From Massilia sp. UBA2604 (GTDB lineage Bacteria; Pseudomonadota; Gammaproteobacteria; Burkholderiales; Burkholderiaceae_D), in contig DDKG01000351.1 of the NCBI GenBank assembly GCA_002339265.1, forward strand, positions 1 through 15,804: DNA of 15,804 nt. The letters are read 5' to 3'. The position numbers and the translations under genes are program-made. Position 1 is the stretch's first letter; each line of letters opens with the position of its first letter. Under the pieces are notes generated by a model. The model saw nothing but the letters and a program-made list of their open reading frames with translations, was not told the DNA's origin and searched no databases. Positions 5,390 through 11,866 of the stretch are shown here, piece by piece.

Positions 5390-6901
5390 ATGAAGATCGG
5401 CATCGGACACCGTCTTTTTGTCGCTGTCCTGCTCGCAATTCTGACGGTCGCCGGCGCCGGGGTTTTATTACTGCGGAAGAATGTCCTGGCCAGTTTCGGC
5501 GACTATGCCGTGGCGATCGAACTCGAGCGGCTGGACGGGCTGGCGAGTTCCCTCGCGCGCCAACACCGGGAGCATGACGGCTGGTCCTTCTTGCCTGACA
5601 ACATCGCGCGGCGCAGCTGGATCACGGATGAATTGACCCGCCTGGAATCCGGGCGCCTTGGGGTTGCCCCAGTTGCACCGGTCGCGCCGGCCGCCCCAGC
5701 GCCCCCGGCGCCACCGGCCATGCCAGCTGGCGTGGCCCCTCCGGCGCCGCCCGCCCCTCCCCTCCCGCCGCTGCCACCACCGGTGCCGGGCGGCCCGGCC
5801 GGCGTCACCCAGGACCTCCATGCGCGCATCACCCTGCTCGACGCCGCCGGCCGTTACCTTGCCGGACGCCCGCCGGGCACGCTGCCGCTGGCGCGCCGCC
5901 CAATCGAGGTCGATGGCCGCACGGTCGGTTTCCTCGGCGTGGCGCGCAGCCACCGGCCGAGCGATGCGATGGCCTATGCCTTCCTGTCCCAACTGCAGCA
6001 GAGCCTGTGGCTGATCGGGGCCGGCGCCGTCGTCCTGAGCGCCCTGGCCGCGGTACTGCTGGCGCGCCACTTCCGGCGTCCGATCGACCAGCTTGCACGC
6101 GGCGCCGCCACGCTTGCCGCGGGCGACTACGGCGTGCGCCTGCCCCTCGGGCGCAGCGACGAACTGGGTGAGCTGGCGCGCCACTTCAACGTGCTGGCCG
6201 AGCGTCTCGACGGCGCCGAGACGGCGCGCCGCCAATGGGTGGCGGATACCTCGCACGAACTGCGCACGCCTCTTGCCGTGCTGCGCGCGCAGCTGGAAGC
6301 GATCCAGGACGGCGTGCGCCGGGCCACGCCGGATGCGATCGACGCCATGCGGCGCCAGGTCATGGCCCTGACCCGGCTGATCGACGAGCTGTATGCGCTG
6401 GCGCGCGCCGACGTCGGCGAGCTGGAATGCCGGCCCGAAGCGCTCGATCTGTGGGAACTGGCCACCGCCGAGGCCCGCGCCTTCGCCGCGCGTTTCGAGG
6501 AGGCGGGGATCGCGTTCGATATCGGCGAGAGGCCTGCGCGCTCGGGCGTGCTGGCCGATCCGGACCGCATGCGCCAGGTGTTCGCCAACCTGTTCGAGAA
6601 CAGCCTGCGCTATACCGCGGCCGGCGGCGCGGTGCGCCTGTCCGCGCGCACCGAAGACGGCCGCATCCACCTGATGCTGGACGACAGCGCACCGGGCGTG
6701 CCGGACGACGCGCTGGCGCGGCTGGCCGAGCGCTTCTACCGGGTGGACGCTTCGCGCAGTCGCGCACACGGCGGCGCGGGACTCGGACTGTCGCTGTGCC
6801 GGCGCCTGCTCGAGGCGCAGGGAGCTGCCCTCGCCTTCGACCATTCTCCGATGAAGGGACTGCGCGTGACCGTGTCGATACCATTGGAGGAAAGCGCATG
6901 A
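5390..6901 (+). CDS. baeS: BaeS-like envelope-stress sensor histidine kinase
   Basis: This membrane sensor kinase of 503 residues autophosphorylates and passes phosphate to the BaeR-like partner encoded next to it. Layout: TM1 (about 9-28), periplasmic sensor (about 30-203), TM2 (about 206-226), HAMP (about 227-279), dimerisation domain with TSHELRTPL (His289), N box FENSLRY (Asn404), DSAPGVPDD, and HGGAGLGLSLC. The sequence DSAPGV in place of the usual DxGxG and the ending ERFYRVDASRSRA closely resemble E. coli BaeS. The sensor has an insert of about 45 residues (92-136) made almost only of Pro, Ala and Val, which explains the extra length over the roughly 467 residues of E. coli BaeS. The stop overlaps the baeR start as ATGA. 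The ribosome site is weak (GGCGG). Orthology is strong; the signal sensed is unknown. Confidence 0.9.
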   Translation: MKIGIGHRLFVAVLLAILTVAGAGVLLLRKNVLASFGDYAVAIELERLDGLASSLARQHREHDGWSFLPDNIARRSWITDELTRLESGRLGVAPVAPVAPAAPAPPAPPAMPAGVAPPAPPAPPLPPLPPPVPGGPAGVTQDLHARITLLDAAGRYLAGRPPGTLPLARRPIEVDGRTVGFLGVARSHRPSDAMAYAFLSQLQQSLWLIGAGAVVLSALAAVLLARHFRRPIDQLARGAATLAAGDYGVRLPLGRSDELGELARHFNVLAERLDGAETARRQWVADTSHELRTPLAVLRAQLEAIQDGVRRATPDAIDAMRRQVMALTRLIDELYALARADVGELECRPEALDLWELATAEARAFAARFEEAGIAFDIGERPARSGVLADPDRMRQVFANLFENSLRYTAAGGAVRLSARTEDGRIHLMLDDSAPGVPDDALARLAERFYRVDASRSRAHGGAGLGLSLCRRLLEAQGAALAFDHSPMKGLRVTVSIPLEESA

Positions 6902-7560
6902 ACCCGGCGATCATGATCGTGGAAGACGAGGCGGAACTGGCGTCCGTCGTCGCCGACTATGCGCGCGCCGCAGGCTATGCGCCGACCGTGTTCGACGACG
7001 GCGCCATGGCGCTGGAAGCGATCCGCCGCGCGCCGCCCGCCCTGGTCGTGCTCGACCTGATGCTGCCGGGACTGGACGGGCTGTCCGTTTGCCGTGCGGT
7101 GCGCGCCTTTTCCGACGTGCCGATCGTGATGGTGACCGCGCGGGTGGAGGAAGTCGACCGGCTGCTGGGCCTGGAAACGGGCGCCGACGACTACCTGTGT
7201 AAACCGTTCAGCCCGCGCGAGCTGATGGCGCGCATCAAGGCGATCCTGCGCCGCGCCGGCCTGCCTGCGGCCGCGCCCGTGCTGGCCGTGGACGAGGCTG
7301 CGCGCCGCGTCGCGCTCCACGGCCAGCCACTCGAGCTGACGCCGAGCGAGTATGCGATCCTGGCCGCCCTGGTGCGCCGTCCCGGCCAGGTGCTGTCGCG
7401 CGCGCAGTTGCTGGATGCTGCGCAGGCCGACAACCTTGACTCCAACGACCGCGCGATCGACAGCCACGTCAAGAACCTGCGGCGCAAGATCGCCGCCGTC
7501 GCGCCAGAACTGGAACCGATCCGCTCGATCTACGGACTCGGTTACCGCTACGATCTCTAG
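6898..7560 (+). CDS. baeR: BaeR-like OmpR-family response regulator
   Basis: This DNA-binding response regulator has 220 residues. The receiver domain shows the acidic pair Glu9/Asp10, phospho-acceptor Asp53 in VLDLMLPG, Thr80 and Lys102 in ADDYLCKPFSPRE. The segments YAPT, FSDVPIVMVTA and EEVDRLLGLETGADDY are close to E. coli BaeR. A winged-helix domain fills about 128-220, ending RSIYGLGYRYDL. The start overlaps the baeS stop by four bases, with GGAGG upstream, so the two are translationally coupled. In enterobacteria BaeR activates efflux pumps and the periplasmic chaperone gene spy. No pump gene lies nearby here, but a possible BaeR site precedes the next gene. Confidence 0.92.
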   Translation: MNPAIMIVEDEAELASVVADYARAAGYAPTVFDDGAMALEAIRRAPPALVVLDLMLPGLDGLSVCRAVRAFSDVPIVMVTARVEEVDRLLGLETGADDYLCKPFSPRELMARIKAILRRAGLPAAAPVLAVDEAARRVALHGQPLELTPSEYAILAALVRRPGQVLSRAQLLDAAQADNLDSNDRAIDSHVKNLRRKIAAVAPELEPIRSIYGLGYRYDL

Positions 7561-7567
7561 CCTACAT

Positions 7568-7585
7568 TTTTTCTCCACATTCGGT
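7568..7585 (+). promoter_or_regulatory. Candidate BaeR box
   Basis: TTTTTCTCCACATTCGGT has the first ten bases identical to the E. coli BaeR box TTTTTCTCCATDATTGGC, and 14 of 18 positions fit overall if D is counted. It starts eight bases after the baeR stop and ends 38 bases before the next ATG. That spacing is short for an activator site plus promoter. It also lies within a weak CCTAC...GTAGG inverted repeat (7561-7588), so a baeR transcription end is an alternative reading. Confidence 0.5.
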
Positions 7586-7623
7586 AGGCACGATGGTGTT
7601 CATCGCCACCGAGGAGAAAAACC

Positions 7624-8025
7624 ATGCAAAAGACCACCCCACTGATCCTGGCCGCCTTGCTGGCGCTCGGCGCCGCCGATGCCGACGCTGCCGTGCACTA
7701 TGTCTGCGAGGCCGCGCGCGGCAAATGCCCCAAGCCGCCGGTGCCGCCAACGCCACCCGCTCCGCCTGCACCGCCAACGCCACCCTCGATCCCCGGCCAT
7801 GCCCCGCCAGTCCCGCCAGTGATTGCCGCCCCGCCGGCCCCACCGGCGCCGCCGGCAGTCGACTTGCCCGAGGTTCCCGCCGCCTTCCACGCGGCCTGCC
7901 AGGGCAAGCCGGACGGCACCCGCCTGAACCTGACCATGCGGCCCGGCGAAGGCATGGGCGGCGTCTGCGAGGACGAAGGCGGCAAGATGGTGTTTCACCT
8001 GCGCAGCTACCATCGCGCGGATTGA
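7624..8025 (+). CDS. Small secreted proline-rich protein, hypothetical
   Basis: This protein of 133 residues has a signal peptide with likely cleavage after ADA (residue 22). The mature chain has a short segment with Cys28 and Cys35, a Pro/Ala-rich stretch at about 36-86 built from PP-A and PP-T steps, and a C-terminal part (87-133) with Cys92 and Cys115. The four cysteines could form two disulfides in the periplasm. GAGGAGAAA gives a strong ribosome site. It follows baeR by 63 bases, and its composition resembles the insert in the BaeS sensor domain. By position it could be a BaeR-controlled periplasmic accessory protein like Spy, but there is no sequence similarity to Spy that I can see. 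Function unknown. Confidence 0.8.
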   Translation: MQKTTPLILAALLALGAADADAAVHYVCEAARGKCPKPPVPPTPPAPPAPPTPPSIPGHAPPVPPVIAAPPAPPAPPAVDLPEVPAAFHAACQGKPDGTRLNLTMRPGEGMGGVCEDEGGKMVFHLRSYHRAD

Positions 8026-8040
8026 GCACGGTCGACGCCA

Positions 8041-8065
8041 GGCCCGGCATCCTCTATGCTGGGCC
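8041..8065 (+). repeat. Strong hairpin directly before a start codon
   Basis: GGCCCGGCAT (8041-8050) pairs over all ten positions with ATGCTGGGCC (8056-8065), with one G-U pair and the loop CCTCT. It ends one base before the ATG at 8067. It could end the upstream transcript (no T-run follows) or hide the translation start of the next gene. Confidence 0.55.
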
Positions 8066-8066
8066 C

Positions 8067-8249
8067 ATGACGTCGATCGATCCTTCCAGCCCCCGCCCCG
8101 AGCCTCCCGTCGCTCCCGAACTCGAAGACTGCTGCCGCAGCGGTTGCGTGCCGTGCGTCTTCGACCTGTATGAAGACGCACTGGCGCGCTACCAGGCCGC
8201 GCTCGCCGCCTGGGAAGCGGCGCAGGCGGCACGCAATGGAAAGTCATAG
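8067..8249 (+). CDS. Oxidoreductase-like small Cys protein
   Basis: This protein of 60 residues matches the short Oxidored-like family: a Pro-rich start, then DCCRSGCVPCVFDLYEDALARYQAAL (positions 21-46, written here as the motif core CCRSGCxPCVFDLY), followed by an Ala-rich helix. Four cysteines (22, 23, 27, 30) in CCxxxCxxC arrangement suggest a metal site or redox role. In eukaryotes the domain occurs at the N-terminus of oxidoreductases, and in proteobacteria as stand-alone small proteins of unknown function. The reading frame extends further upstream, but the ATG at 8067 is chosen because the family starts near this length. No good ribosome site is visible because the stem-loop at 8041-8065 fills that position. 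Confidence 0.78.
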   Translation: MTSIDPSSPRPEPPVAPELEDCCRSGCVPCVFDLYEDALARYQAALAAWEAAQAARNGKS

Positions 8250-8303
8250 AGTTAATAAACTGATTACAATGAGCTGAACCGTGTCTTGATTGCGGAGGGC
8301 TCG

Positions 8304-8768
8304 ATGTTCGGTCTTGATCTTCCTTGGTGGGAATTAATCGCACGCGGCGCGATCGTCTATTGCGCCCTGCTCATCATGATGCGCCTGTCCGGCAGGCGCA
8401 CCGTGGGCCAGTTCACGCCCTTCGACCTGCTGGTGGTCATGCTGCTGTCGGAAGCGGTATCGAATTCGATGACCGGCGGCGATGAATCGCTGTTTGGCGG
8501 CCTGATCATTGCCGGGACGCTGGTCGCGCTGACCGTGCTGTTCGCCTTCCTTACTTCGCGCAGCAGGAAGCTCGAAGAACTCATTGAAGGTAGTCCCGTA
8601 TTGATCGGCCGCGACGGCGTCTTCTTCGAGAAGGTCATGAAACGATGCCGCCTGTCCGAGAGCGACGTCGAGGAAGCGCTGCGCGAGGCCGACTGCCCGC
8701 GCCCCAAGATGAAATGCGCCTTCCTCGAGGCGGACGGACGGATCAGCATCATGCGCAATCCGCAGTAA
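8304..8768 (+). CDS. DUF421 membrane protein (YetF/YcaP-like)
   Basis: This protein of 154 residues has three N-terminal membrane segments (about 10-28, 38-56, 63-84) and a small cytoplasmic C-terminal domain, the standard DUF421 plan. Family motifs are RLSGRRTVGQFTPFDLLVVMLLSE (residues 27-50; core GRRTVGQFTPFDL) and SPVLIGRDGVFFEKVMKRCRLSESD. The ATG at 8304 is chosen over an in-frame TTG at 8286 because GGAGG at 8294-8298 is ideally spaced. Members are widespread and of unclear function; Bacillus relatives are linked to spore or stress physiology. The gene stands alone between the oxidoreductase-like gene and the PEP-CTERM gene, with no terminator seen after it. Confidence 0.88.
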   Translation: MFGLDLPWWELIARGAIVYCALLIMMRLSGRRTVGQFTPFDLLVVMLLSEAVSNSMTGGDESLFGGLIIAGTLVALTVLFAFLTSRSRKLEELIEGSPVLIGRDGVFFEKVMKRCRLSESDVEEALREADCPRPKMKCAFLEADGRISIMRNPQ

Positions 8769-8874
8769 ACGAATTGCCGCGCCGCTCTTGTTGAACTGCC
8801 GAGATTTCTCAGCAGCCTTTGACCGCCCGTACGGTGTGGGCGGGCCACTCCCTGTGTGCTAATTCTTTGGGCAT

Positions 8875-8893
8875 CGCCGCCGGTCCGGCGGCG
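8875..8893 (+). repeat. GC-rich inverted repeat in the leader of the CHRD gene
   Basis: CGCCGCCGG and CCGGCGGCG flank one central base, giving at least a seven-base stem with a five-base loop, followed by GCGATTGGTTTCTTT. It lies 21 bases before the AGGAGG ribosome site of the CHRD gene. It may end DUF421 transcripts or, if the promoter is upstream, act as a leader structure. A weaker pair CCGCCC/GGGCGG occurs at 8822-8842. Confidence 0.45.
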
Positions 8894-8926
8894 CGATTGG
8901 TTTCTTTCCTATTCAGGAGGTCTACC

Positions 8927-9529
8927 ATGAAACGAGCCCTCACCGTACTTGCGCTGGCCGCGTCGACCCTGGTCGCCGCCGCCAGCCAGGCCGCGCCGGT
9001 TTACTACCGCGCGGTTGCCAGCGGCCCTGCCGAAGAAACACCCAACGGTTCACCCGGGTCGAGCGTCTCGGCGTTCGAGATCGACGATCTCACTTTACGC
9101 GCCGAGGTGCCGTTCCGCGACCTGTCCAGCCCGGCCATCAGCGCCCACATCCACTGCTGCACGGTGGATCCCTTCCGCGGCGTGGCGCCGATCGCCATTC
9201 CCTTCAACGACTTCCCGCTGCAAGTCACGGCCGGCGTCTATTCGGCCAGCTTCGACCTGGGCGACCCTGCCACCTACGATGCGGACTTCCTCGCGGCCAA
9301 CGGCGGCACGCCGCAGCTGGCAAGCGGCGCGCTCATCGATGCGTTCAACGGCAACCAGGCCTATGTCAACATCCACAGCGCTGCGTATTCGGCGGGCGAG
9401 ATCCGCGGCTTCGCGGTCGCGGCGCCGATTCCGGAGCCAAGCACCTGGGCGATGATGGGGATGGGCCTGGGCATGCTGGCGCTGCTGGTGCGGCGCCGAC
9501 TCAATCTGCAACCGCAGCGAGCGACCTGA
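8927..9529 (+). CDS. CHRD-domain PEP-CTERM protein
   Basis: This exported protein of 200 residues has a signal peptide (cleavage near SQA, residue 22), a CHRD domain (about 25-165) with SAHIHCCTVDPFRG and AYVNIHSAAYSAGEIRGF, and a C-terminal sorting signal (168-193): PEPSTWAMM, a hydrophobic helix and RRR. PEP-CTERM signals are processed by exosortase and usually mark proteins for the envelope or exopolysaccharide matrix, so the host should encode an exosortase elsewhere. AGGAGG at 8915-8920 with six-base spacing fixes this start over upstream in-frame options. CHRD is known from chordin and from bacterial surface proteins; its ligand is unknown. The gene ends one base before the convergent gluQ stop, with no room for a terminator. 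Confidence 0.9.
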   Translation: MKRALTVLALAASTLVAAASQAAPVYYRAVASGPAEETPNGSPGSSVSAFEIDDLTLRAEVPFRDLSSPAISAHIHCCTVDPFRGVAPIAIPFNDFPLQVTAGVYSASFDLGDPATYDADFLAANGGTPQLASGALIDAFNGNQAYVNIHSAAYSAGEIRGFAVAAPIPEPSTWAMMGMGLGMLALLVRRRLNLQPQRAT

Positions 9530-9530
9530 A

Positions 9531-10430
9531 TCAGGCGGCGGCGCGGCGCGCCAGCAGGCGGCCCCAGGCGGGAATCGCGGCCTGCCAGAAGTCGTTGCGC
9601 GAATGCGGCTGCGCACCATCCAGGTCGAGGTCCAGGAAGCGGGCCGATGCCAGCAGCGCGGCGACGGCGGCGGGTTCGTCCCCCGCCGTCACCGCCAGCG
9701 CACCGGTCTGCTTCGACAACTTCTCGCCATTCTCGTTGCGCACCACCGGCACGTGCAGGTAGCGCGGCGTCGGCACGCCCAGCAGGCGCTGCAGGAAGAT
9801 CTGGCGCGGCGTGGAGTCGAGCAGATCGGCGCCGCGCACGACGTCGGTCACGCCTTGCTCTGCATCGTCCACCACCACCGCCAGCTGGTAGGCCCAGAAA
9901 CCATCGGCGCGCTTGAGCAGGAAGTCGCCCGAGTCGGCCGCCAGGTGCTGCGTGACCTTGCCCGCGAAACGGTCGATGAAGGTGATCTCATCATGGCCGG
10001 CATCGGGCACGCGCACGCGCAGGCTGCGCATGGTGCGGCCCGGCCCGAGGCCGTGACGGCAAGTGCCGGCATAGATCGCCGCGCCGTCGGGGGCGAAACC
10101 AAGGCGCGAATCGGCGATCTCGCGCCGGTTGCAGCCGCAGGGGTAAGTGTCTTGCTTGATTTGGTCCGCCGCTGCCTGGTACAGGTCCTTGCGCCGGCTT
10201 TGCCAGACGATCTCGCCGTCGGCATGCATGCCCAGTGCGTCCAGCAGCGCGAGGATGCCCTCGGCGGCGCCGGCCACGCTGCGGCCTTCGTCGATGTCCT
10301 CGATGCGCACCAGCCAGGCGCCGTCGTGCCAGCGCGCGTCGAGATAGCTGGCCAGCGCCGCCACCAGCGAGCCGGCGTGCAGCGGTCCGGTGGGCGATGG
10401 GGCGAAGCGGCCGATATATGGAGGTTTCAA
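9531..10430 (-). CDS. gluQ: Glutamyl-Q tRNA(Asp) synthetase
   Basis: GluQRS is a GluRS paralogue lacking the anticodon-binding domain. It activates glutamate and attaches it to queuosine at position 34 of tRNA(Asp). The 299 residues show RFAPSPTGPLHAGSL (8-22; the HIGH-equivalent), RIEDIDEGR, a zinc site formed by Cys98, Cys100, Tyr120 and Cys124 (CGCNRRE...YAGTC), and GEKLSKQTGA (235-244; the KMSKS-equivalent). The start is a TTG at 10430. An in-frame TAG lies only four codons upstream (10440-10442), with no ATG or GTG between, so TTG is the only start that keeps YIGRFAPSPTG intact. No Shine-Dalgarno sequence is visible. A repeat element lies 27 bases upstream. The function call is secure. 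Confidence 0.95.
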   Translation of the reverse strand: MKPPYIGRFAPSPTGPLHAGSLVAALASYLDARWHDGAWLVRIEDIDEGRSVAGAAEGILALLDALGMHADGEIVWQSRRKDLYQAAADQIKQDTYPCGCNRREIADSRLGFAPDGAAIYAGTCRHGLGPGRTMRSLRVRVPDAGHDEITFIDRFAGKVTQHLAADSGDFLLKRADGFWAYQLAVVVDDAEQGVTDVVRGADLLDSTPRQIFLQRLLGVPTPRYLHVPVVRNENGEKLSKQTGALAVTAGDEPAAVAALLASARFLDLDLDGAQPHSRNDFWQAAIPAWGRLLARRAAA

Positions 10431-10456
10431 GTTTCTACGCTAATTGGATCAATGGC

Positions 10457-10556
10457 GTAGGGTGGACGGGTCTCCCGTCCACGCGTTCAAACAGTCCGTG
10501 CGATGTTGCAGTTCGGACGTAAGCTGAACGCGTGGACGGCAAGCCGTCCACCCTAC
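10457..10556. repeat. REPIN-like element: two inverted REP units
   Basis: Two units of about 32-34 bases face each other over a 34-base spacer. Unit A (10457-10490) starts GTAGGGTGGACGG and ends CCGTCCACGCGTTCAA; unit B (10525-10556) is its inverse. Each folds alone: GTGGACGGG/CCCGTCCAC (10462-10482) and GTGGACGGC/GCCGTCCAC (10532-10551). The spacer adds GTCCG/CGGAC (10494-10518). The size and layout are those of a REP doublet moved by a REP-associated tyrosine transposase; no such gene is in the window. A single related unit is at 13869-13902. The edge of unit B supplies the TAG stop of the neighbouring SnoaL-like gene. Confidence 0.8.
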
Positions 10557-11029
10557 TTGTGCTTGGCGATGATGCCGGTGACTTGGTCGATCACCTCGTT
10601 CGGCACCGCGACCGAGAGCTGGTAGTGGACGATCTCGAAGCCGCTCTTCGTCTTGCGGATCACGCCGCTGGCCATCGCATGACCCATGTTCTTGGTGTCG
10701 AGCAGTTCGTCGAACCAGATCAGCGACTTGTCGGCGGAAGCATAGACGTTACGGCGGGTTGCCTTGAAAGTCCAGGCCGACTTGGCGTCGAAATACTTCT
10801 TGGACCAGGCCTTGAATTCGTCGCGGGTCCAGAGCTCGGTGCGGTCGGTGCCGATGTAGACGCCGTCCTTGGCGATCTTGTCGAAATAGGCCATCCGCGT
10901 ATTGGCTGCGTCGTCGTGCCATTCGTCGACGAAGGCGTTCACCTGCTTCGTCAGTTCGGCATCGGTGGCGGCGTTGGCGGCGCCGATCAGGCCCAGGCAC
11001 AGGAAGCAGGCGGTCAGAAAGCGTTTCAC
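10553..11029 (-). CDS. Secreted SnoaL/NTF2-like protein
   Basis: This protein of 158 residues begins with a GTG at 11029. The signal peptide is KRFLTACFLCLGLIGAANA with cleavage after residue 20. The body is a nuclear-transport-factor-2 (SnoaL-like) cone fold: an N-terminal helix with NAFVDEWHDDAANTRMAYFDKI, then DGVYIGTDRTELWTRDEFKAWSKKYF, and strands ending GFEIVHYQLSVAVPNEV. The fold is used for ligand binding or catalysis in many enzymes; none can be named here. The GTG is chosen over upstream ATGs (11092, 11074) because it is preceded by GAAGGGA and starts a proper signal peptide. The stop codon lies within the REPIN-like repeat, suggesting that the original C-terminus was at or near this point. 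rnk lies 75 bases upstream on the same strand. Confidence 0.8.
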   Translation of the reverse strand: MKRFLTACFLCLGLIGAANAATDAELTKQVNAFVDEWHDDAANTRMAYFDKIAKDGVYIGTDRTELWTRDEFKAWSKKYFDAKSAWTFKATRRNVYASADKSLIWFDELLDTKNMGHAMASGVIRKTKSGFEIVHYQLSVAVPNEVIDQVTGIIAKHK

Positions 11030-11063
11030 GGAGGTCCCTTCGTTAGAGTTGTTGAGCGCGGTT

Positions 11064-11083
11064 ATTGTACACATGGAAATGTG
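11064..11083 (-). promoter_or_regulatory. Possible promoter of the SnoaL-like gene
   Basis: On the minus strand a TACAAT -10 hexamer (11069-11064) is directly preceded by the inverted repeat CACAT-TTCC-ATGTG (11083-11070). Transcription would start near 11057, 28 bases before the GTG. No good -35 hexamer is seen, so the site may need an activator binding the inverted repeat. Confidence 0.3.
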
Positions 11084-11104
11084 CCGAACCACGCTCCCAC
11101 CCTG

Positions 11105-11512
11105 CTATCGGTGCAACTCTCCTGCCCGCTCCGGCTGATAGTCGATGTCGAGCACGGTGGCTTCGAACACGCCGCCGCCCGGTCGCTCCCAGGTAATGCT
11201 GGCGCCGACGCGCAAGCCCAACAAGGCGGTGCCGACGGGCGTCAACACTGACAATTGCTCGCCGCTGTCCTTCATGTCTTTCGGATAGCTCAGGGTCATG
11301 GTCACGTCTTCGTCGGAACCGGCGAAGCGGAAGCGCACGCGCGAATTCATGGTGACGACGTCGGGCGGCATGTCCCACGGCTCGACCATTTCAGCACGCT
11401 CGAGTTCGCTCAACAGGGCGTCGCGCGCATTGGCTTGCGCGGCGGGAAGGCGGTCGAGAATGCGTTCGAGACGCTCGAGGTCGAGCCAGGATACGACGAT
11501 GGATGGTTTCAT
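11105..11512 (-). CDS. rnk: Regulator of nucleoside diphosphate kinase
   Basis: This protein of 135 residues is about as long as E. coli Rnk. It has an N-terminal coiled segment (8-42) and a C-terminal GreA/GreB-type FKBP-like domain (50-135) with MPPDVVTMNSRVRFR, LSYPKDM, SGEQLSVLTPVGTALLGLRVG and VLDIDYQPERAG, all near-identical to Rnk signatures. Rnk binds RNA polymerase in the secondary channel without Gre cleavage activity, and affects nucleoside diphosphate kinase levels in Pseudomonas and E. coli. The ATG at 11512 is preceded by GGAG at a good distance. A longer in-frame extension to 11716 is rejected because it adds low-complexity Arg/Pro sequence that the family lacks. A strong promoter lies about 275 bases upstream, implying a long leader. 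Confidence 0.94.
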   Translation of the reverse strand: MKPSIVVSWLDLERLERILDRLPAAQANARDALLSELERAEMVEPWDMPPDVVTMNSRVRFRFAGSDEDVTMTLSYPKDMKDSGEQLSVLTPVGTALLGLRVGASITWERPGGGVFEATVLDIDYQPERAGELHR

Positions 11513-11787
11513 GGTTACTCCACAGTATGGCCAGGTAGGGCCAGTGATTGATGGCGCAGCGCGATTGGCGCGGCGCGACGGTGCGATGGAGGCGGCCCGG
11601 GAGGATGGGCAGGCGCTGGCCTGCCGTGTTTCCTCACCGAGCCCGGGAAAGCCGGGCGAGGTCGAGGCTGGAAAGAAGCGCCGCTCGACGCGATGCCACG
11701 CACGCCGGCACGCCACCTGCGCTCAGGGGCGATGCGGCGATAGACTGTGGCAGGCGGATTTGGTTCATGGCGGGCGGCGAAAGCGAT
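11513..11787 (-). promoter_or_regulatory. Long untranslated leader of rnk
   Basis: If transcription starts at the promoter near 11787, the rnk message has about 275 bases before its ATG. No conserved gene is seen here on either strand. On the minus strand the leader can form GCCCGG-CTTTC-CCGGGC (11657-11641) and GCAGGC/GCCTGC (about 11624-11609), and it holds a possible 44-codon ORF starting at 11768 that has no ribosome site. It matches no riboswitch class I can recognise. Confidence 0.35.
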
Positions 11788-11793
11788 TAGCGC

Positions 11794-11821
11794 AGTATAG
11801 CCCGCTTTATCGTCCAGTCAA
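11794..11821 (-). promoter_or_regulatory. rnk: Predicted sigma70 promoter of rnk
   Basis: On the minus strand TTGACT (11821-11816) and TATACT (11799-11794) are separated by 16 bases, each one change from consensus. It is the best promoter match upstream of rnk and points toward it. The predicted start of transcription is near 11787. Confidence 0.7.
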
Positions 11822-11841
11822 CCGGCGACTGGTCTGGACGA
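11810..11841. promoter_or_regulatory. Inverted repeats overlapping the rnk -35 element
   Basis: Two nested dyads overlap here: TCGTCCA (11810-11816) with TGGACGA (11835-11841), and CCAGTC (11814-11819) with GACTGG (11827-11832). The inner dyad covers the -35 hexamer of the predicted rnk promoter, as an operator would. The regulator is unknown. Confidence 0.35.
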
Positions 11842-11866
11842 TGGCTTATTTACTACCGCATTAATC

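Noticed and set aside
7698..7985. Minus-strand Gly/Ala-rich frame resembling PE_PGRS or collagen-like proteins
   Set aside because: The glycine runs are only the complement of proline codons of the secreted proline-rich protein.
11635..11768. Possible 44-codon upstream ORF in the rnk leader
   Set aside because: No ribosome site and no similarity recognised; base composition alone permits such frames.
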